Assembly: GCA_038260305.1 (NCBI GenBank)
Contig: JBBSNY010000008.1
Location: 1 to 64,000, forward strand
Length of the DNA: 64,000 bases
Reading direction: 5' to 3'
Source: CADCVQ01 sp038260305
GTDB taxonomy: Bacteria > Actinomycetota > Thermoleophilia > Solirubrobacterales > Solirubrobacteraceae
The notes under the pieces are model-generated. The model saw only the letters and a program-made list of their open reading frames with translations. It ran no database searches and was not told the origin of the DNA. How positions within the stretch are numbered: position 1 is the first letter of the stretch; each line of letters begins with the position of its first letter. The position numbers and the translations under genes are program-made. Shown here piece by piece: positions 52,418 to 61,817 of this stretch.

Positions 52418-54825
52418 CGGCGTACGAGCTCGATCCAGTCGAGGGTCCTGCCGCACAGCGAACGCCAGCGCGCGATGGTCACCGTCCGCAGGCGCTCGGG
52501 CGCGTCGGCGACGAACGCGAGCGGGCCGATCGTGACGGCGGCGCCGTCGCCCGGCTTCGGCGACCCACCGGGCACGCCGACGAGCACGCGATGCGTGCCG
52601 GCGGTCAGCGTCAGCGCGACGTCGCCCGACCACTGGCCCGGCGTGTCGGCGCCGTGCACCGTGGCGCGGTGCACGCCGTCGACCTCGATCCGCGTCGCCC
52701 GCGGGAAGCTGCCGCGCAGCCACAGCCGGTAGCGACCGCCGCGCGCGATGCGGACGCTGCCGCGCACGAAGCCCGGGTCGATCGTCGTCGCCGTCCCGGG
52801 GATCGCCTGGTCGGGTGGCAGCGAGGCCGAGCGCTCGGCCTGGAGCGGATCGAGGCGCGCGGAAGCCGGCGCCTGCGCCGCGATCAGCGCGACGTCGCCG
52901 GTGCTGCGCGCCGCCCGCCGTGCGAGCGCGCGCACGTCGTCGCAGGCGGCCGGCGCGGTCGCGTCGTCGCGGCGCTGCAGCGGCAGGTGCGCGAGCACCG
53001 CCGGCCCGGGCTCGCGCCGCCACGCCTCGTAGTAGCGGTTGGCGTACACGCGGCGAAAGCGCGCCGGCGGGCGGCTCGCGCTCGGCGAGCGGCGCGTGAC
53101 GATGTTCGGAAAGCCGTCGACGTAGGCGAGCGTCTGCAGGTCGAGGTCGAAGTAGCGCCCGAAGATGCCGTCGGGCTGGCGCAGCCGAACCTGGCGCGGG
53201 GTGATCGACTCCGTGCTCGCGTTCAGCGTCGCGGCCTCGCCGAAGTACTTCGCGAACTCCTCCGCCTCGTTGAAGAGGACCGGACCGCGGCCCGCCAGGT
53301 GCTCGCTGACGTCGCGCAGCGCGAGCATACGGTCGTGCGGGCCGATCCGGCTGTCGTGAAGCGCGAAGGCGTCCGACAGCAGGCTCGCGCCCGCGAGCGC
53401 GACGGCGAGCGCGAGCGCGAGCGCGGTGCCCGCGGGCCGCGCGACGCGGGCGATCGCGGTGAGGCCGATCGCCGCGCCGACGACGACCGACGGGCTCATG
53501 ATCGCCAGCAGCTTCGCGTCCGCGTAGGGCACGACTCCGGGGGCGACGAGCGCCGCCGTCAGGGTCGTCGGGACGAGCACGAGCAGCGCCTCGGGCCGGC
53601 GGCGCCGGGCGAGCTCGGCGAGCGACAGGATCGCCAGCGCGGCGACGATCCACAGGCCGATGTTCGTCGCGAGCTCGGCGTTCATGTCGGGCGAGATCGG
53701 CGTCTGGTAGGCACCGTCGAGCCAGATCCCGCCGGCCTGCAGCGCCGGCAGCGGGTGCGCCAGCTGCCCGAGCACCGACCCCGCGGGGGCGCTCGCGTCG
53801 ACGACGGCCGACGCGACGCGGTAGAAGTCGACGATCGCCGCGAGCGAGGGGGCCGACAGCGCGATCGACACGACCCCCGCGGCGACGACCGCGAGGGCCC
53901 AGCGGCGCCCGAGCACGGCGCGACCGTGGACGAGCGCGGCGACGAGCGCCGTCGTCGCGAGCATGGCGGCGACGTACGGCAGGCCGGCGGCGCTGTAGAC
54001 GGCGAGGACCGCCGCCAGCGCGACGCCGAGCAGCGCCGCCGTCCGGACCGGGTCCGGCGCGTCGACGAGCTCGCGCGCGATCGCCGTCGCGGCCGCGAGC
54101 GCCGCGAGGACGCCGAGCTCCTTGATGCTGCCCTGCAGGCCGGTGTTGTAGGTGAGGTTCGACGCGACCGCGATCGCGGCGACGAGCGCGCCGACACGCG
54201 GGCTGAAGATCGTCCGCCCGGCGACGACGCCGAGCGCCATCGCGGCGAGCGCCGCCATGCCGGCGAGGAACGCCTGGTAGATGACCTCCGGACCGCTGCC
54301 GAGCAGGCCCGACAGCGTCGAGGCGAAGGCGTGCGTGCCGATCGGATAGCCGCCGTCGAGGTAGGAGCGGATCACCTCCCCGCCGGTCGTGACGGGCAGC
54401 GACGCGACGCTCGTGCCGGCCTCCTTGAGGTGGTCGACGAGCAGGAACTGCACGGCCGTGTCGTTGAGGAAGTTGTAGCCCGACCACGTCCAGTCGCCGG
54501 TCAGCAGCACCGGCGCGCCGTAGAGGATGTAGATGGCGAGGCCGGCAAGGCCGGGCCAGCCGGGGTTCAGCCGCGCACGCAGCCGCGAGCGGGCGAGCGC
54601 AAAGCCGGCGGCGGTCGCGACGACGAGCACGGCGATCGCGACGTCGAGGTCGGCGCCGAGCTCGAACACGGCGAGCAGGACGGACGTCGCGACGCAGAAG
54701 CCCAGCGGTGCGAGCAGCCCGTTCGGCAGCCGCGCGCCGGCGAGCCGTTCGGCGAGCAATCCGAGCCCGGTCGTGGTCAGCAGCAGGGCTGCGGGCAGCC
54801 CGACGAGCGCTACGAACGCCTCCAT
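52414..54825 (-). CDS. GT-C-like polytopic membrane protein with C-terminal beta domain
   Basis: 803 residues. Around 13 spans fill residues 1-500, with a first outer loop (YNFLNDTAVQFLLVDHLKEAG ... YPIGTHAFASTLSGLLG) bearing the acidic residues expected of GT-C catalysis. After 500 the chain is soluble. A final beta domain (IARGGRYRLWLRGSF, ALTLTAGTHRVLVG) resembles a carbohydrate-binding fold. It probably transfers a sugar from a polyprenyl carrier outside the membrane. Same general layout as 39393-41768 but low similarity. Confidence 0.8.
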   Translation of the reverse strand: MEAFVALVGLPAALLLTTTGLGLLAERLAGARLPNGLLAPLGFCVATSVLLAVFELGADLDVAIAVLVVATAAGFALARSRLRARLNPGWPGLAGLAIYILYGAPVLLTGDWTWSGYNFLNDTAVQFLLVDHLKEAGTSVASLPVTTGGEVIRSYLDGGYPIGTHAFASTLSGLLGSGPEVIYQAFLAGMAALAAMALGVVAGRTIFSPRVGALVAAIAVASNLTYNTGLQGSIKELGVLAALAAATAIARELVDAPDPVRTAALLGVALAAVLAVYSAAGLPYVAAMLATTALVAALVHGRAVLGRRWALAVVAAGVVSIALSAPSLAAIVDFYRVASAVVDASAPAGSVLGQLAHPLPALQAGGIWLDGAYQTPISPDMNAELATNIGLWIVAALAILSLAELARRRRPEALLVLVPTTLTAALVAPGVVPYADAKLLAIMSPSVVVGAAIGLTAIARVARPAGTALALALAVALAGASLLSDAFALHDSRIGPHDRMLALRDVSEHLAGRGPVLFNEAEEFAKYFGEAATLNASTESITPRQVRLRQPDGIFGRYFDLDLQTLAYVDGFPNIVTRRSPSASRPPARFRRVYANRYYEAWRREPGPAVLAHLPLQRRDDATAPAACDDVRALARRAARSTGDVALIAAQAPASARLDPLQAERSASLPPDQAIPGTATTIDPGFVRGSVRIARGGRYRLWLRGSFPRATRIEVDGVHRATVHGADTPGQWSGDVALTLTAGTHRVLVGVPGGSPKPGDGAAVTIGPLAFVADAPERLRTVTIARWRSLCGRTLDWIELVRR

Positions 54826-54860
54826 GCCGACTCAGGTCGCAGGGGGTCCGGCGGGACCCA

Positions 54861-56033
54861 CTAATCGCGCCGGCGCAGCCCGAGGATGGATAGCAGGAAC
54901 GACGAGAAGAAGATCTGCAGGCCGACGATGATGAGCGTCGCGGCGGTCACCGCGAGGCGCTCCTCCGACAGCTCGCCGAAGCCGCGGTGGATCCAGATCC
55001 CGACGATGACGGCGCCCGCGGCGACGCCGGCGAAGAGGATCGCGCCGCCGAGCATGAGGCCGTGCTCGAGGCGGTAGCGCGCGCGCATGCGGTCGAACCA
55101 GGGGTCCTTCTCGGACATGAAGTACGTGCCGTAGGCGTGCGCGCAGAGGCCGAGCGCGATGATCTGCGTGCCGACGATGACGAGCAGCTCACCCGCGACC
55201 GTCGTGTGCAGGTTCCACTGGCGCCCGAGCACCGCGATCTGGCTGAGCGAGATCAGCGTGATCATCGCCCCGAGCAGCAGGATGGCGAGGCCCGGGACGA
55301 TGAACAGGTGCGTCGGGCTGTGGACGAGCAGGAAGCGCAGGTGCCGCCAGCCGTCCCGCCAGCGCGACAGCTTCGTCGTGCCACCCCGCGGCGCATAGGA
55401 GATCGGCACCTCGCGGATGTCGAGCTTCTCCTTCGACGCGCGGATGACCATCTCCGACGCGAACTCCATGCCCGTCGTGCGCAGGTCGAGCGTCGGCAGG
55501 ATGTCGCGGCGAAAGCCGCGCATGCCGCAGTGGGCGTCGCGGATGCCCGTGTGGAAGAAGAGGTTCAGGGTGCCGCTCAGCAGCGGGTTGCCGATGTAGC
55601 GGTTGACCCAGTGCATCGCGCCCGGCTGGATGTTGTCCATGCGGTCGCCCATGACGAGCTGCGCCCCTTCGCGCAGCTCCCGGACGAAGCGCGGGATCTC
55701 GTCGAAGGGATACGTCATGTCGGCGTCGAGCATCACGACGTAGTCGCCGTGCGCGGCGGCGAAGCCGGCGAGGTACGCCGAGCCGTAGCCGCGGCGCGGC
55801 TCGTGCACGACGCGCGCGCCGGCCGCCGCCGCGAGCTCGCCACTGCCGTCCTCCGAGCCGTTGTCGGCGACGACGACCTCGCCCGCGATGCCCGCCTCGG
55901 CCATCGCGGCGAGCGACAGGCGCACGCACTGCTCGATGTTCTCGGCCTCGTCGAGGCACGGGATGACGACCGAGACCTCGACCGCTGGGGCGGCCATCTC
56001 GGGACCTGGCGGTGTGCTCTGAATCGAGGCCAT
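54861..56033 (-). CDS. GT2 polyprenyl-phosphate sugar transferase, membrane anchored
   Basis: 390 residues from ATG 56033. VSVVIPCLDEAENIEQCVRL, VVADNGSEDGS, YVVMLDADMTYPFDEIP (DXD) and DAHCGMRGFRR are dolichol-phosphate mannose synthase-type blocks (DPM1/GtrB-like). About four C-terminal spans follow. It would load a sugar onto undecaprenyl phosphate, providing the donor used by the GT-C-like protein downstream in the same unit (gap 35 bases). Confidence 0.92.
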   Translation of the reverse strand: MASIQSTPPGPEMAAPAVEVSVVIPCLDEAENIEQCVRLSLAAMAEAGIAGEVVVADNGSEDGSGELAAAAGARVVHEPRRGYGSAYLAGFAAAHGDYVVMLDADMTYPFDEIPRFVRELREGAQLVMGDRMDNIQPGAMHWVNRYIGNPLLSGTLNLFFHTGIRDAHCGMRGFRRDILPTLDLRTTGMEFASEMVIRASKEKLDIREVPISYAPRGGTTKLSRWRDGWRHLRFLLVHSPTHLFIVPGLAILLLGAMITLISLSQIAVLGRQWNLHTTVAGELLVIVGTQIIALGLCAHAYGTYFMSEKDPWFDRMRARYRLEHGLMLGGAILFAGVAAGAVIVGIWIHRGFGELSEERLAVTAATLIIVGLQIFFSSFLLSILGLRRRD

Positions 56034-56171
56034 GGGCTTGTGGGCGAGGCGCACGAAGGGCCTCACGGAGCATAAGCGCGCTCGCAGGGCAAAGGTTGCG
56101 CGCTCGACGATGAGCCTAGCCCACGACCTGTGCGCTCGGCGCGCGGTCGCGAACGGGCATGGCACCCGGGG

Positions 56172-56177
56172 TAGCGT
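56172..56177 (+). promoter_or_regulatory. -10 TAGCGT, leaderless GT4 promoter
   Basis: TAGCGT lies 7 bases before GTG 56185. The identical hexamer and spacing serve the SDR gene at 3177. Confidence 0.5.
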
Positions 56178-56184
56178 GTGCTCC

Positions 56185-57372
56185 GTGCGGATTCTCATCG
56201 TCTACGACTGCCTGTTCCCGTACACGATCGGCGGCGGCGAGCGCTGGTACCGGACGCTCTCCGAGCGCCTCGCCGCCGACGGCCACGAGGTCAGCTACCT
56301 GACGTTACGCCAGTGGGACCGCGGCGCACGTGCCGACGTGAACGGCGTCGACGTACGGACCGCGGGACCGCGGATGTCGCTCTACGTCGACGGCCGCCGG
56401 CGGATCGCGCCGCCGCTCGTCTTCGGGGCCGGCGTGCTGTGGCACCTGCTGCGCCACGGGCGCCGCTACGACGTCGTGCACACGGCGTCGTTTCCCTACT
56501 TCTCGCTGCTGGCGGCGGCGCTCGTGCGACCGCTGCACCGCTACGAGCTCGTCGTCGACTGGTTCGAGCTGTGGTCGCGGGAGTACTGGCGCGAGTACCT
56601 CGGCTGCGTCGGCGGGCGTATCGGATGGGCCGTGCAGAAGCTCTGCCTGCGCGTCCCGCAGCGGGCGTTCACGCTGGCGCGGATGACCGCCGCCCGGCTG
56701 AGCGCGGGGGGCGTGCACGGCGACGTCGAGGTGCTGACGGCGATCAGAGCACTGCCTGCGGGCACCGAGCCGCGGCCCGCGGGGCCGGTCGTCGTCTTCG
56801 CAGGCCGCCACATCCCCGAGAAGCGCGTGCCGGCGCTTGTGCACGCGTTCGCGGCGCTGCGAGAGCGCGCGCCCGAGCTGCGCCTGGCGATCTACGGCGA
56901 CGGCCCCGAGCGCGCGGAGGTCCTGCGCCTCATCGAGCGCCACGGCCTCGGCGACGTCGCCCGCGCGCCGGGCTTCGTTGCCGCCGACGAGCTCGCCGAG
57001 GCACTGTCGACCGCGCTCTGCATGGTCCTGCCGTCGCGTCGCGAGGGCTACGGGATCGTCGTCGTCGAGGCGGCGGCGCGCGGCGTGCCGAGCGTCGTCG
57101 TGGCGGACATCGACAACGCCGCCACCGAGCTCGTCGACGAGGGCGAGAACGGCTTCGTCGCCGCGTCCGCCTCGCCGGAGGATCTCGCCCGGGCGATCCT
57201 GCGCGTGCGCGACGCGGGGCCCGAGCTGCGCTCCTCGACGGCGGCCTGGTTCGTAGGCAACGCCGAGCGGCTGTCGCTCGACGTCTCGCTGGACCGCGTC
57301 GCAGCGGTCTACGCGGCGGGCGACGTCCGCCCGCGTCGCCGCGGACGCGGGCCCTCCGGCGCGGCCGGGTAG
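56185..57372 (+). CDS. Glycosyltransferase family 4
   Basis: 395 residues from GTG 56185. ILIVYDCLFPYTIGGGERWYRTL is the N-terminal loop, and VVVFAGRHIPEKRVPALVHAF, LAIYGDGPERAEVLRLI and LPSRREGYGIVVVEAAARG (donor-site Glu) form the C-terminal half. A WFELWSREYWREYLG stretch is distinctive. A TTA leucine codon occurs at 56305. It is followed by a GT2 gene after 40 bases. Confidence 0.92.
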   Translation: MRILIVYDCLFPYTIGGGERWYRTLSERLAADGHEVSYLTLRQWDRGARADVNGVDVRTAGPRMSLYVDGRRRIAPPLVFGAGVLWHLLRHGRRYDVVHTASFPYFSLLAAALVRPLHRYELVVDWFELWSREYWREYLGCVGGRIGWAVQKLCLRVPQRAFTLARMTAARLSAGGVHGDVEVLTAIRALPAGTEPRPAGPVVVFAGRHIPEKRVPALVHAFAALRERAPELRLAIYGDGPERAEVLRLIERHGLGDVARAPGFVAADELAEALSTALCMVLPSRREGYGIVVVEAAARGVPSVVVADIDNAATELVDEGENGFVAASASPEDLARAILRVRDAGPELRSSTAAWFVGNAERLSLDVSLDRVAAVYAAGDVRPRRRGRGPSGAAG

Positions 57373-57412
57373 CGGGGTCTCGCGAGCCCCACTCGCGATA
57401 CTGCCCGCAACC

Positions 57413-58228
57413 GTGTCACGCACCGACGCCGTCCCTCGCATCACCGTGCTCATCGGCGTGTACAACAGCGGCGCGACGCTTCAGCGGGCGATCGACTCGA
57501 TCCTCGCCCAGACCGTGACCGACCTCGAGCTGCTGCTCGTCGACGACGGCTCGCGCGACGCGTCGCCGGACATCATCGCCGCCGCCGTCGCGGCCGACCC
57601 GCGCGTGCGGGCGCTGACAATGGCGCACAACGTCGGGATCTCGCGCTCGCTCAACGAGGCGCTCGCTGCGGCCCTGGCGCCCGTCGTCGCCGTCCAGGAC
57701 GCCGACGACCACTCGGCACCCCAGCGCCTCGAGCGTCAACTCGCGGTGCTCGACGCACGGCCCGAGGTCGCCGTCGTCGGCTCGCGGATGGACGAGGTCG
57801 ACGAGGCGGGGACGGCGCTCGCGCCACGGACGTCGTTTCGGGCCGGCGACGTCAACGACGTGCTGCTGCACGTCAACCCGATCCCCAACACCTCCGCGGC
57901 GTTTCGGCGCGACGTCGTGCTCGGGTTGGGTGGCTACGACGTCCGCTACCGCTACGCCATGGAGTACGACCTCTGGTTGCGGATCGCCGAGTCGCACCGG
58001 CTCGTCGCGATCGACGAGCCGCTGTCCACGCGCGTCATGGGCACGACGAACGTCGCGGCGCGCGCGGAACGCCCGCAGACCGCCGAGGCCATCCTGATCC
58101 GCGTCCGCGCCCTCGCTCGACGGCGCTCGCTGCGGGGCGCCATGGGGCTCGCCCTGCCGCTGCTGTCCTGGCTGACGCCGACGCCGATCAAGCGGATCCG
58201 GCGTCGGCGGCTCGGACAGGCACCGTAG
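57413..58228 (+). CDS. GT2 glycosyltransferase
   Basis: 271 residues from GTG 57413. ITVLIGVYNSGATLQRAIDSILAQ, LLLVDDGSRDASPDI, VVAVQDADDHSAPQRLERQ (DXD) and YAMEYDLWLRIAESH (catalytic acidic block) are GT2 hallmarks. GATACT lies 10 bases upstream and may be its -10. No membrane segment. Convergent with the GT4 at 58235 with a 6-base gap. Confidence 0.92.
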   Translation: MSRTDAVPRITVLIGVYNSGATLQRAIDSILAQTVTDLELLLVDDGSRDASPDIIAAAVAADPRVRALTMAHNVGISRSLNEALAAALAPVVAVQDADDHSAPQRLERQLAVLDARPEVAVVGSRMDEVDEAGTALAPRTSFRAGDVNDVLLHVNPIPNTSAAFRRDVVLGLGGYDVRYRYAMEYDLWLRIAESHRLVAIDEPLSTRVMGTTNVAARAERPQTAEAILIRVRALARRRSLRGAMGLALPLLSWLTPTPIKRIRRRRLGQAP

Positions 58229-58234
58229 GCCGCG

Positions 58235-59290
58235 TCACGAGCCGGCGCGCAGCGCCTCGGAGTAGGCCGCCGCGACGCCGGCGCGCAGCGCGTCCGCGGT
58301 CAGCTCGTTGGCGACCCGGGCGCGTGCCGCCGCGCCAAGCGCCTGCAGCTCCGGCGCGCTCGCGGCGAGTCGGGCGAGCACCGACGCCAGCGCGTCGATG
58401 TCGCCGAGGCCGACGACGACGCCCGCCGTGCCGATCGCCTCCGGGTTGCCGGCGCCGTCGGAGACGACGGGGGCAAGCCCGGCGCCCATCGCCTCCAGCA
58501 CGGCGAACGACAGCCCCTCGCGCTCGGATGGCATGACGAGCACGTCCGCTCCCGCGAACAGGGCCGCGACGTCGGTGCGGAAGCCGAGCGGGCGGACGCC
58601 GTCGCCGGCACGCGCCCGCACCGCGTCGGTCTGCGGTCCGTCTCCCGCGACGAGCAGCACGACCGGCGCGCCGCGGGCGCGGGCGCGTTCCGTCGCGGCG
58701 ATCGCGTCGAGCGGGCGCTTGCGCTGCTCGAGCTCGCCGAGGAACAGCACGCCGAGCTCGCCCTCGCGCAGACCGAGGTCGGCACGGCTGCTCGTGCGCG
58801 CCGCCGGGTCGACCGGCGCGGGAAGGGCGATCCCGTTGTGCACGACGCGCAGGCGCTCGGCAGCGGCCGGGGAGCGGCTCGCGAGCGTGAGCAGCTCCGC
58901 GCGCTCGGCGTGCGAGGTGCAGATCGTGCAGGCCGTCGTCGCGATCGCCCGCCGCATCGCGCGCTCGAAGCCGGCCAGCACGGCGCCGTCCGCTCGGCGC
59001 AGGAAGTGCAGCCCGTGGGTCGTCCAGACCGTGGGCCGGCGGGCGACGGCCAGCAGCGGGAGGGCCAGCGCGGTCGCCATGTCGCCGTGGACGTGAATGA
59101 TGTCGGCCGCGCGAGCCACGCGGGCCACACGCGGGTAGCCACCGACGATCGAGCGCATGCCGGCGGACGCCGTGCGCCCCTGCGAGAGGACGACGCGTTC
59201 GTGGCGGTGACCCGGCATCGCCTCGAGAAGATCGATGTACGTCTCGCCTCCACCGCCGCGGTGGGGCAGGATGTGCACGACATCGAGCAT
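58235..59290 (-). CDS. Glycosyltransferase family 4
   Basis: 351 residues from ATG 59290. VVHILPHRGGGGETYIDLLEAM, IIHVHGDMATALALPLLAV, VLFLGELEQRKRPLDAI, LLVAGDGPQTDAV and VMPSEREGLSFAVLEAMGAG make a full GT-B enzyme. It is the last gene of a five-gene unit reading 63470 to 58235. Confidence 0.92.
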   Translation of the reverse strand: MLDVVHILPHRGGGGETYIDLLEAMPGHRHERVVLSQGRTASAGMRSIVGGYPRVARVARAADIIHVHGDMATALALPLLAVARRPTVWTTHGLHFLRRADGAVLAGFERAMRRAIATTACTICTSHAERAELLTLASRSPAAAERLRVVHNGIALPAPVDPAARTSSRADLGLREGELGVLFLGELEQRKRPLDAIAATERARARGAPVVLLVAGDGPQTDAVRARAGDGVRPLGFRTDVAALFAGADVLVMPSEREGLSFAVLEAMGAGLAPVVSDGAGNPEAIGTAGVVVGLGDIDALASVLARLAASAPELQALGAAARARVANELTADALRAGVAAAYSEALRAGS

Positions 59291-59356
59291 CCGCTCAGCG
59301 CCCCCTCGGCATGCGGCCTCCCGCGCGCATGCGACCACGCCGCAGCGCTCGGCGGT

Positions 59357-60280
59357 TCATCGGCCGGCGCGTTTGCGGAAGACCGCGGTGTAGGCGGCTC
59401 CGCGCAGACCGCGCCGCTCCAGCGGGCCCAGCGCCGCGGTCACGACCCTGCCGAACGTGGATGCCAGGCGCGGGTCGGGCCGCATCGCGGGCGCGCGCAG
59501 CAGCGAGCGCTCCCATCCGAGCCGGTTGAGTGCGAGCCCGACCGCGTCCGTCGTCGTCGCGCTCTGCAGTTGCAGTCCCAGCTCCTCCGCGGCGGCGCGC
59601 AGCGTCGCGAGCGGAATCAGCGACAGGTGGCGCGGCGCGTCCAGGTGCGCCCACCGCGCACCGAGGACGCGGGCCTGCAGCGATTGCGGGTTCGGCGTGG
59701 CGAGCGCCAGCACCCCGCCCGGCTCGAGGTTCGCAGCGATCGCCCGCAGCACCTCCCAGGGGTCCGGCAGATGTTCGATGACATGCCACATGACGACGGC
59801 GCGGCTTGGCTCGAGCGCGGCCAGGGCCTGCGCCGGGTCGGCCGTGTTGATGGCGCGCACGCCCACCTCCCGCTCGAGGTATGCGCAGCAGTCGGCGTCC
59901 ATCTCAAGGGCGACGACGTCGAACCCCGCAGCACGCGCGGCCGCGGCGAAGACCCCCTGCGACGGCCCGATCTCGGTCATCCGACCGGCCTGGACGTGGC
60001 GCGTGACGAGCTCCACGCGCGGCGCCTCGCCGGCAATCGCCGCGGCGAGATCGCGTGGAGCGAAGGACGCATGGTAATCGGGCGGATAGTAGGACGCGAG
60101 GTCCTTCGGTACCTCGATCAGCCACACCACGCCGCAGGCGCCGCAGACGGCGTACTCGAAGGGGCGCCTGCTCACGGCGCGGTTGTGGTCGACCGCGTGC
60201 AGCGAGCGCACACCCGCCCCGCCGCAGTACGGACATGAGGCGGTCACCGCGGACGGGCGCGACGAGTGGGCTTCCGGCAT
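59357..60280 (-). CDS. Methyltransferase with N-terminal zinc ribbon
   Basis: 307 residues from ATG 60280. Residues about 13-50 contain CPYCGG ... CGACGVVW, a four-Cys ribbon. The rest is a class I methyltransferase of the Methyltransf_11/UbiG type (TEIGPSQGVFAAAARAAGF, VVALEMD, VVMWHVIEHLPDPWEVLRAI, LALATPNPQSLQARVLG). Proteins of this form act on nucleotide-sugar-bound or lipid-bound sugars. It follows the flippase gene by 13 bases. Confidence 0.9.
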   Translation of the reverse strand: MPEAHSSRPSAVTASCPYCGGAGVRSLHAVDHNRAVSRRPFEYAVCGACGVVWLIEVPKDLASYYPPDYHASFAPRDLAAAIAGEAPRVELVTRHVQAGRMTEIGPSQGVFAAAARAAGFDVVALEMDADCCAYLEREVGVRAINTADPAQALAALEPSRAVVMWHVIEHLPDPWEVLRAIAANLEPGGVLALATPNPQSLQARVLGARWAHLDAPRHLSLIPLATLRAAAEELGLQLQSATTTDAVGLALNRLGWERSLLRAPAMRPDPRLASTFGRVVTAALGPLERRGLRGAAYTAVFRKRAGR

Positions 60281-60293
60281 CGAGCGCGTCAAG

Positions 60294-61796
60294 CTAACGA
60301 ATGTGCTCGGCGTCGTCGCGAGGTGCTTGGCGCCGGAGCACGTCGCGCAGTTCCGGGGGGAAGCGCCGCGTGGCGAACAGCACCGACAGGAAGACGGTGG
60401 CACCCACGACGATCTCGACGAGCGGATGGATACCGGCGAGGCGGCCGCCGGCGTAGCCGGCCGCGCCCGCCAGGAGCGTGATCGGCACGGCGGAGAACGG
60501 CAGCCGCGGCCCGCCGCGGCGCACGAGCATCGCGGTGTTCGTCGCGGCGAGCGCGAGGTCGGCGACGATCGCCGCGACGGCGGCGCCATGCGCGCCGTGG
60601 GCCGGGACGAGCGCGAACGCCAGCGCGACCACGAGGACGAGCGACACGCAGTTGGCCACGAGCGTCTCGCGGTTGCGGTGCATGCTCAGCAGCGGATACC
60701 CCGTACCCGCCGCCACGAAGGTCGCGAGCATCGCGACACTCTGGATCTGCAGGACACCGACCGACGGGTGATCCGACGAGCCGACGAGGATCTCGACCGC
60801 GAACGGCGCTCCGAGCATGACGCAGATCGTCATGAGCCCGCCGAAGAACAGGGCGAGCTCGAACATCCGGCCCACGGCGTAGTCGAAGCGCTCACGATCG
60901 CCGTGCGCCGCGCGGGAGATGATCGGGAAGGCTGCCCCGATGAGCAGGCCGGGGACCGCGATGAGCACCTCGATGATCCGGTAGGAGACGGCGAAGTAGC
61001 CAGTCTGTGTCGGCGTCGAGACCACGGACATGATGACGAGCGTGATGCGGAAGTAGACGGCGTTGACTGCCACCGCCATCGCGAAGATGATCGTGTCGCG
61101 CAGGAGCGCGAACCAGCGCCGTGGATGGAACGCGGGGCGCAGGGCAATAGTCCCCCGCAGGAGCACCGCGGTCAGCACGAGCGCGGTGAGCCCGGCGGGG
61201 ATCGCGACCGCGAGAAACTCCACCACCCCTGCCCCTACGAGCACCAGCACGACGACGAGCCCCGCATTGACGAACTGCCGACTCAGCTCGATCAGCGCGG
61301 CCCAGCCGAAGCGCAGCCGGCTCTGCAGGACGGCGGCAACGAGCGTCTGCGTCGAGGTGATGACGAAGCCGACGCCGGCCAGCAGCGTCCCGAGCACGAG
61401 GTTCGCGCCGTAGCCCGCGAGCGCCGAGAACGCCACGGCGCCGGCGACCCCTGCGACGCCGAGGACGAGCCGCAGCCCGAGCAGGTCGCTCATGAGCCGG
61501 TCGCGCGCCGGCGGGTCGCTCGTCGTCGCGAGCTCCCGCAAGGCGATCGTCGTGATCCCCCCGTCGACGAGCCCGCTGACGATCGTCACGACGGCCAGCA
61601 CCGCCGCGTAGCGTCCGAAGTCCGCGTCGCCGAGATGGCGGATGAGCAGCGGCGACGAGGCGAGTGCGAGCAGCATCCCGCCGGCCAGGCTGGCCGTGCG
61701 CATCATGCCGCCGCGGATCGCCGCGGGCCCCGCGTCGACGGTGTCGACGATGTCGACCGCCACGATCGGCGGCTGAGGTGGCTCGGCGCTGGACAC
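60294..61796 (-). CDS. Wzx-type glycan flippase (second copy)
   Basis: 500 residues from GTG 61796 with about 14 spans, MOP superfamily. MRTASLAGGMLLALASSPLLIRHLGDADFGRYAAVLAVV is the typical start, and TQTGYFAVSYRIIEVLIAVPGLLIGAAFPIISR the mid-block. It differs clearly from the flippase at 15683, so it probably moves a different oligosaccharide. No Wzy gene lies in its own unit. Confidence 0.92.
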   Translation of the reverse strand: MSSAEPPQPPIVAVDIVDTVDAGPAAIRGGMMRTASLAGGMLLALASSPLLIRHLGDADFGRYAAVLAVVTIVSGLVDGGITTIALRELATTSDPPARDRLMSDLLGLRLVLGVAGVAGAVAFSALAGYGANLVLGTLLAGVGFVITSTQTLVAAVLQSRLRFGWAALIELSRQFVNAGLVVVLVLVGAGVVEFLAVAIPAGLTALVLTAVLLRGTIALRPAFHPRRWFALLRDTIIFAMAVAVNAVYFRITLVIMSVVSTPTQTGYFAVSYRIIEVLIAVPGLLIGAAFPIISRAAHGDRERFDYAVGRMFELALFFGGLMTICVMLGAPFAVEILVGSSDHPSVGVLQIQSVAMLATFVAAGTGYPLLSMHRNRETLVANCVSLVLVVALAFALVPAHGAHGAAVAAIVADLALAATNTAMLVRRGGPRLPFSAVPITLLAGAAGYAGGRLAGIHPLVEIVVGATVFLSVLFATRRFPPELRDVLRRQAPRDDAEHIR

Positions 61797-61817
61797 TCGG
61801 CGCGGGACTATGGCGAC

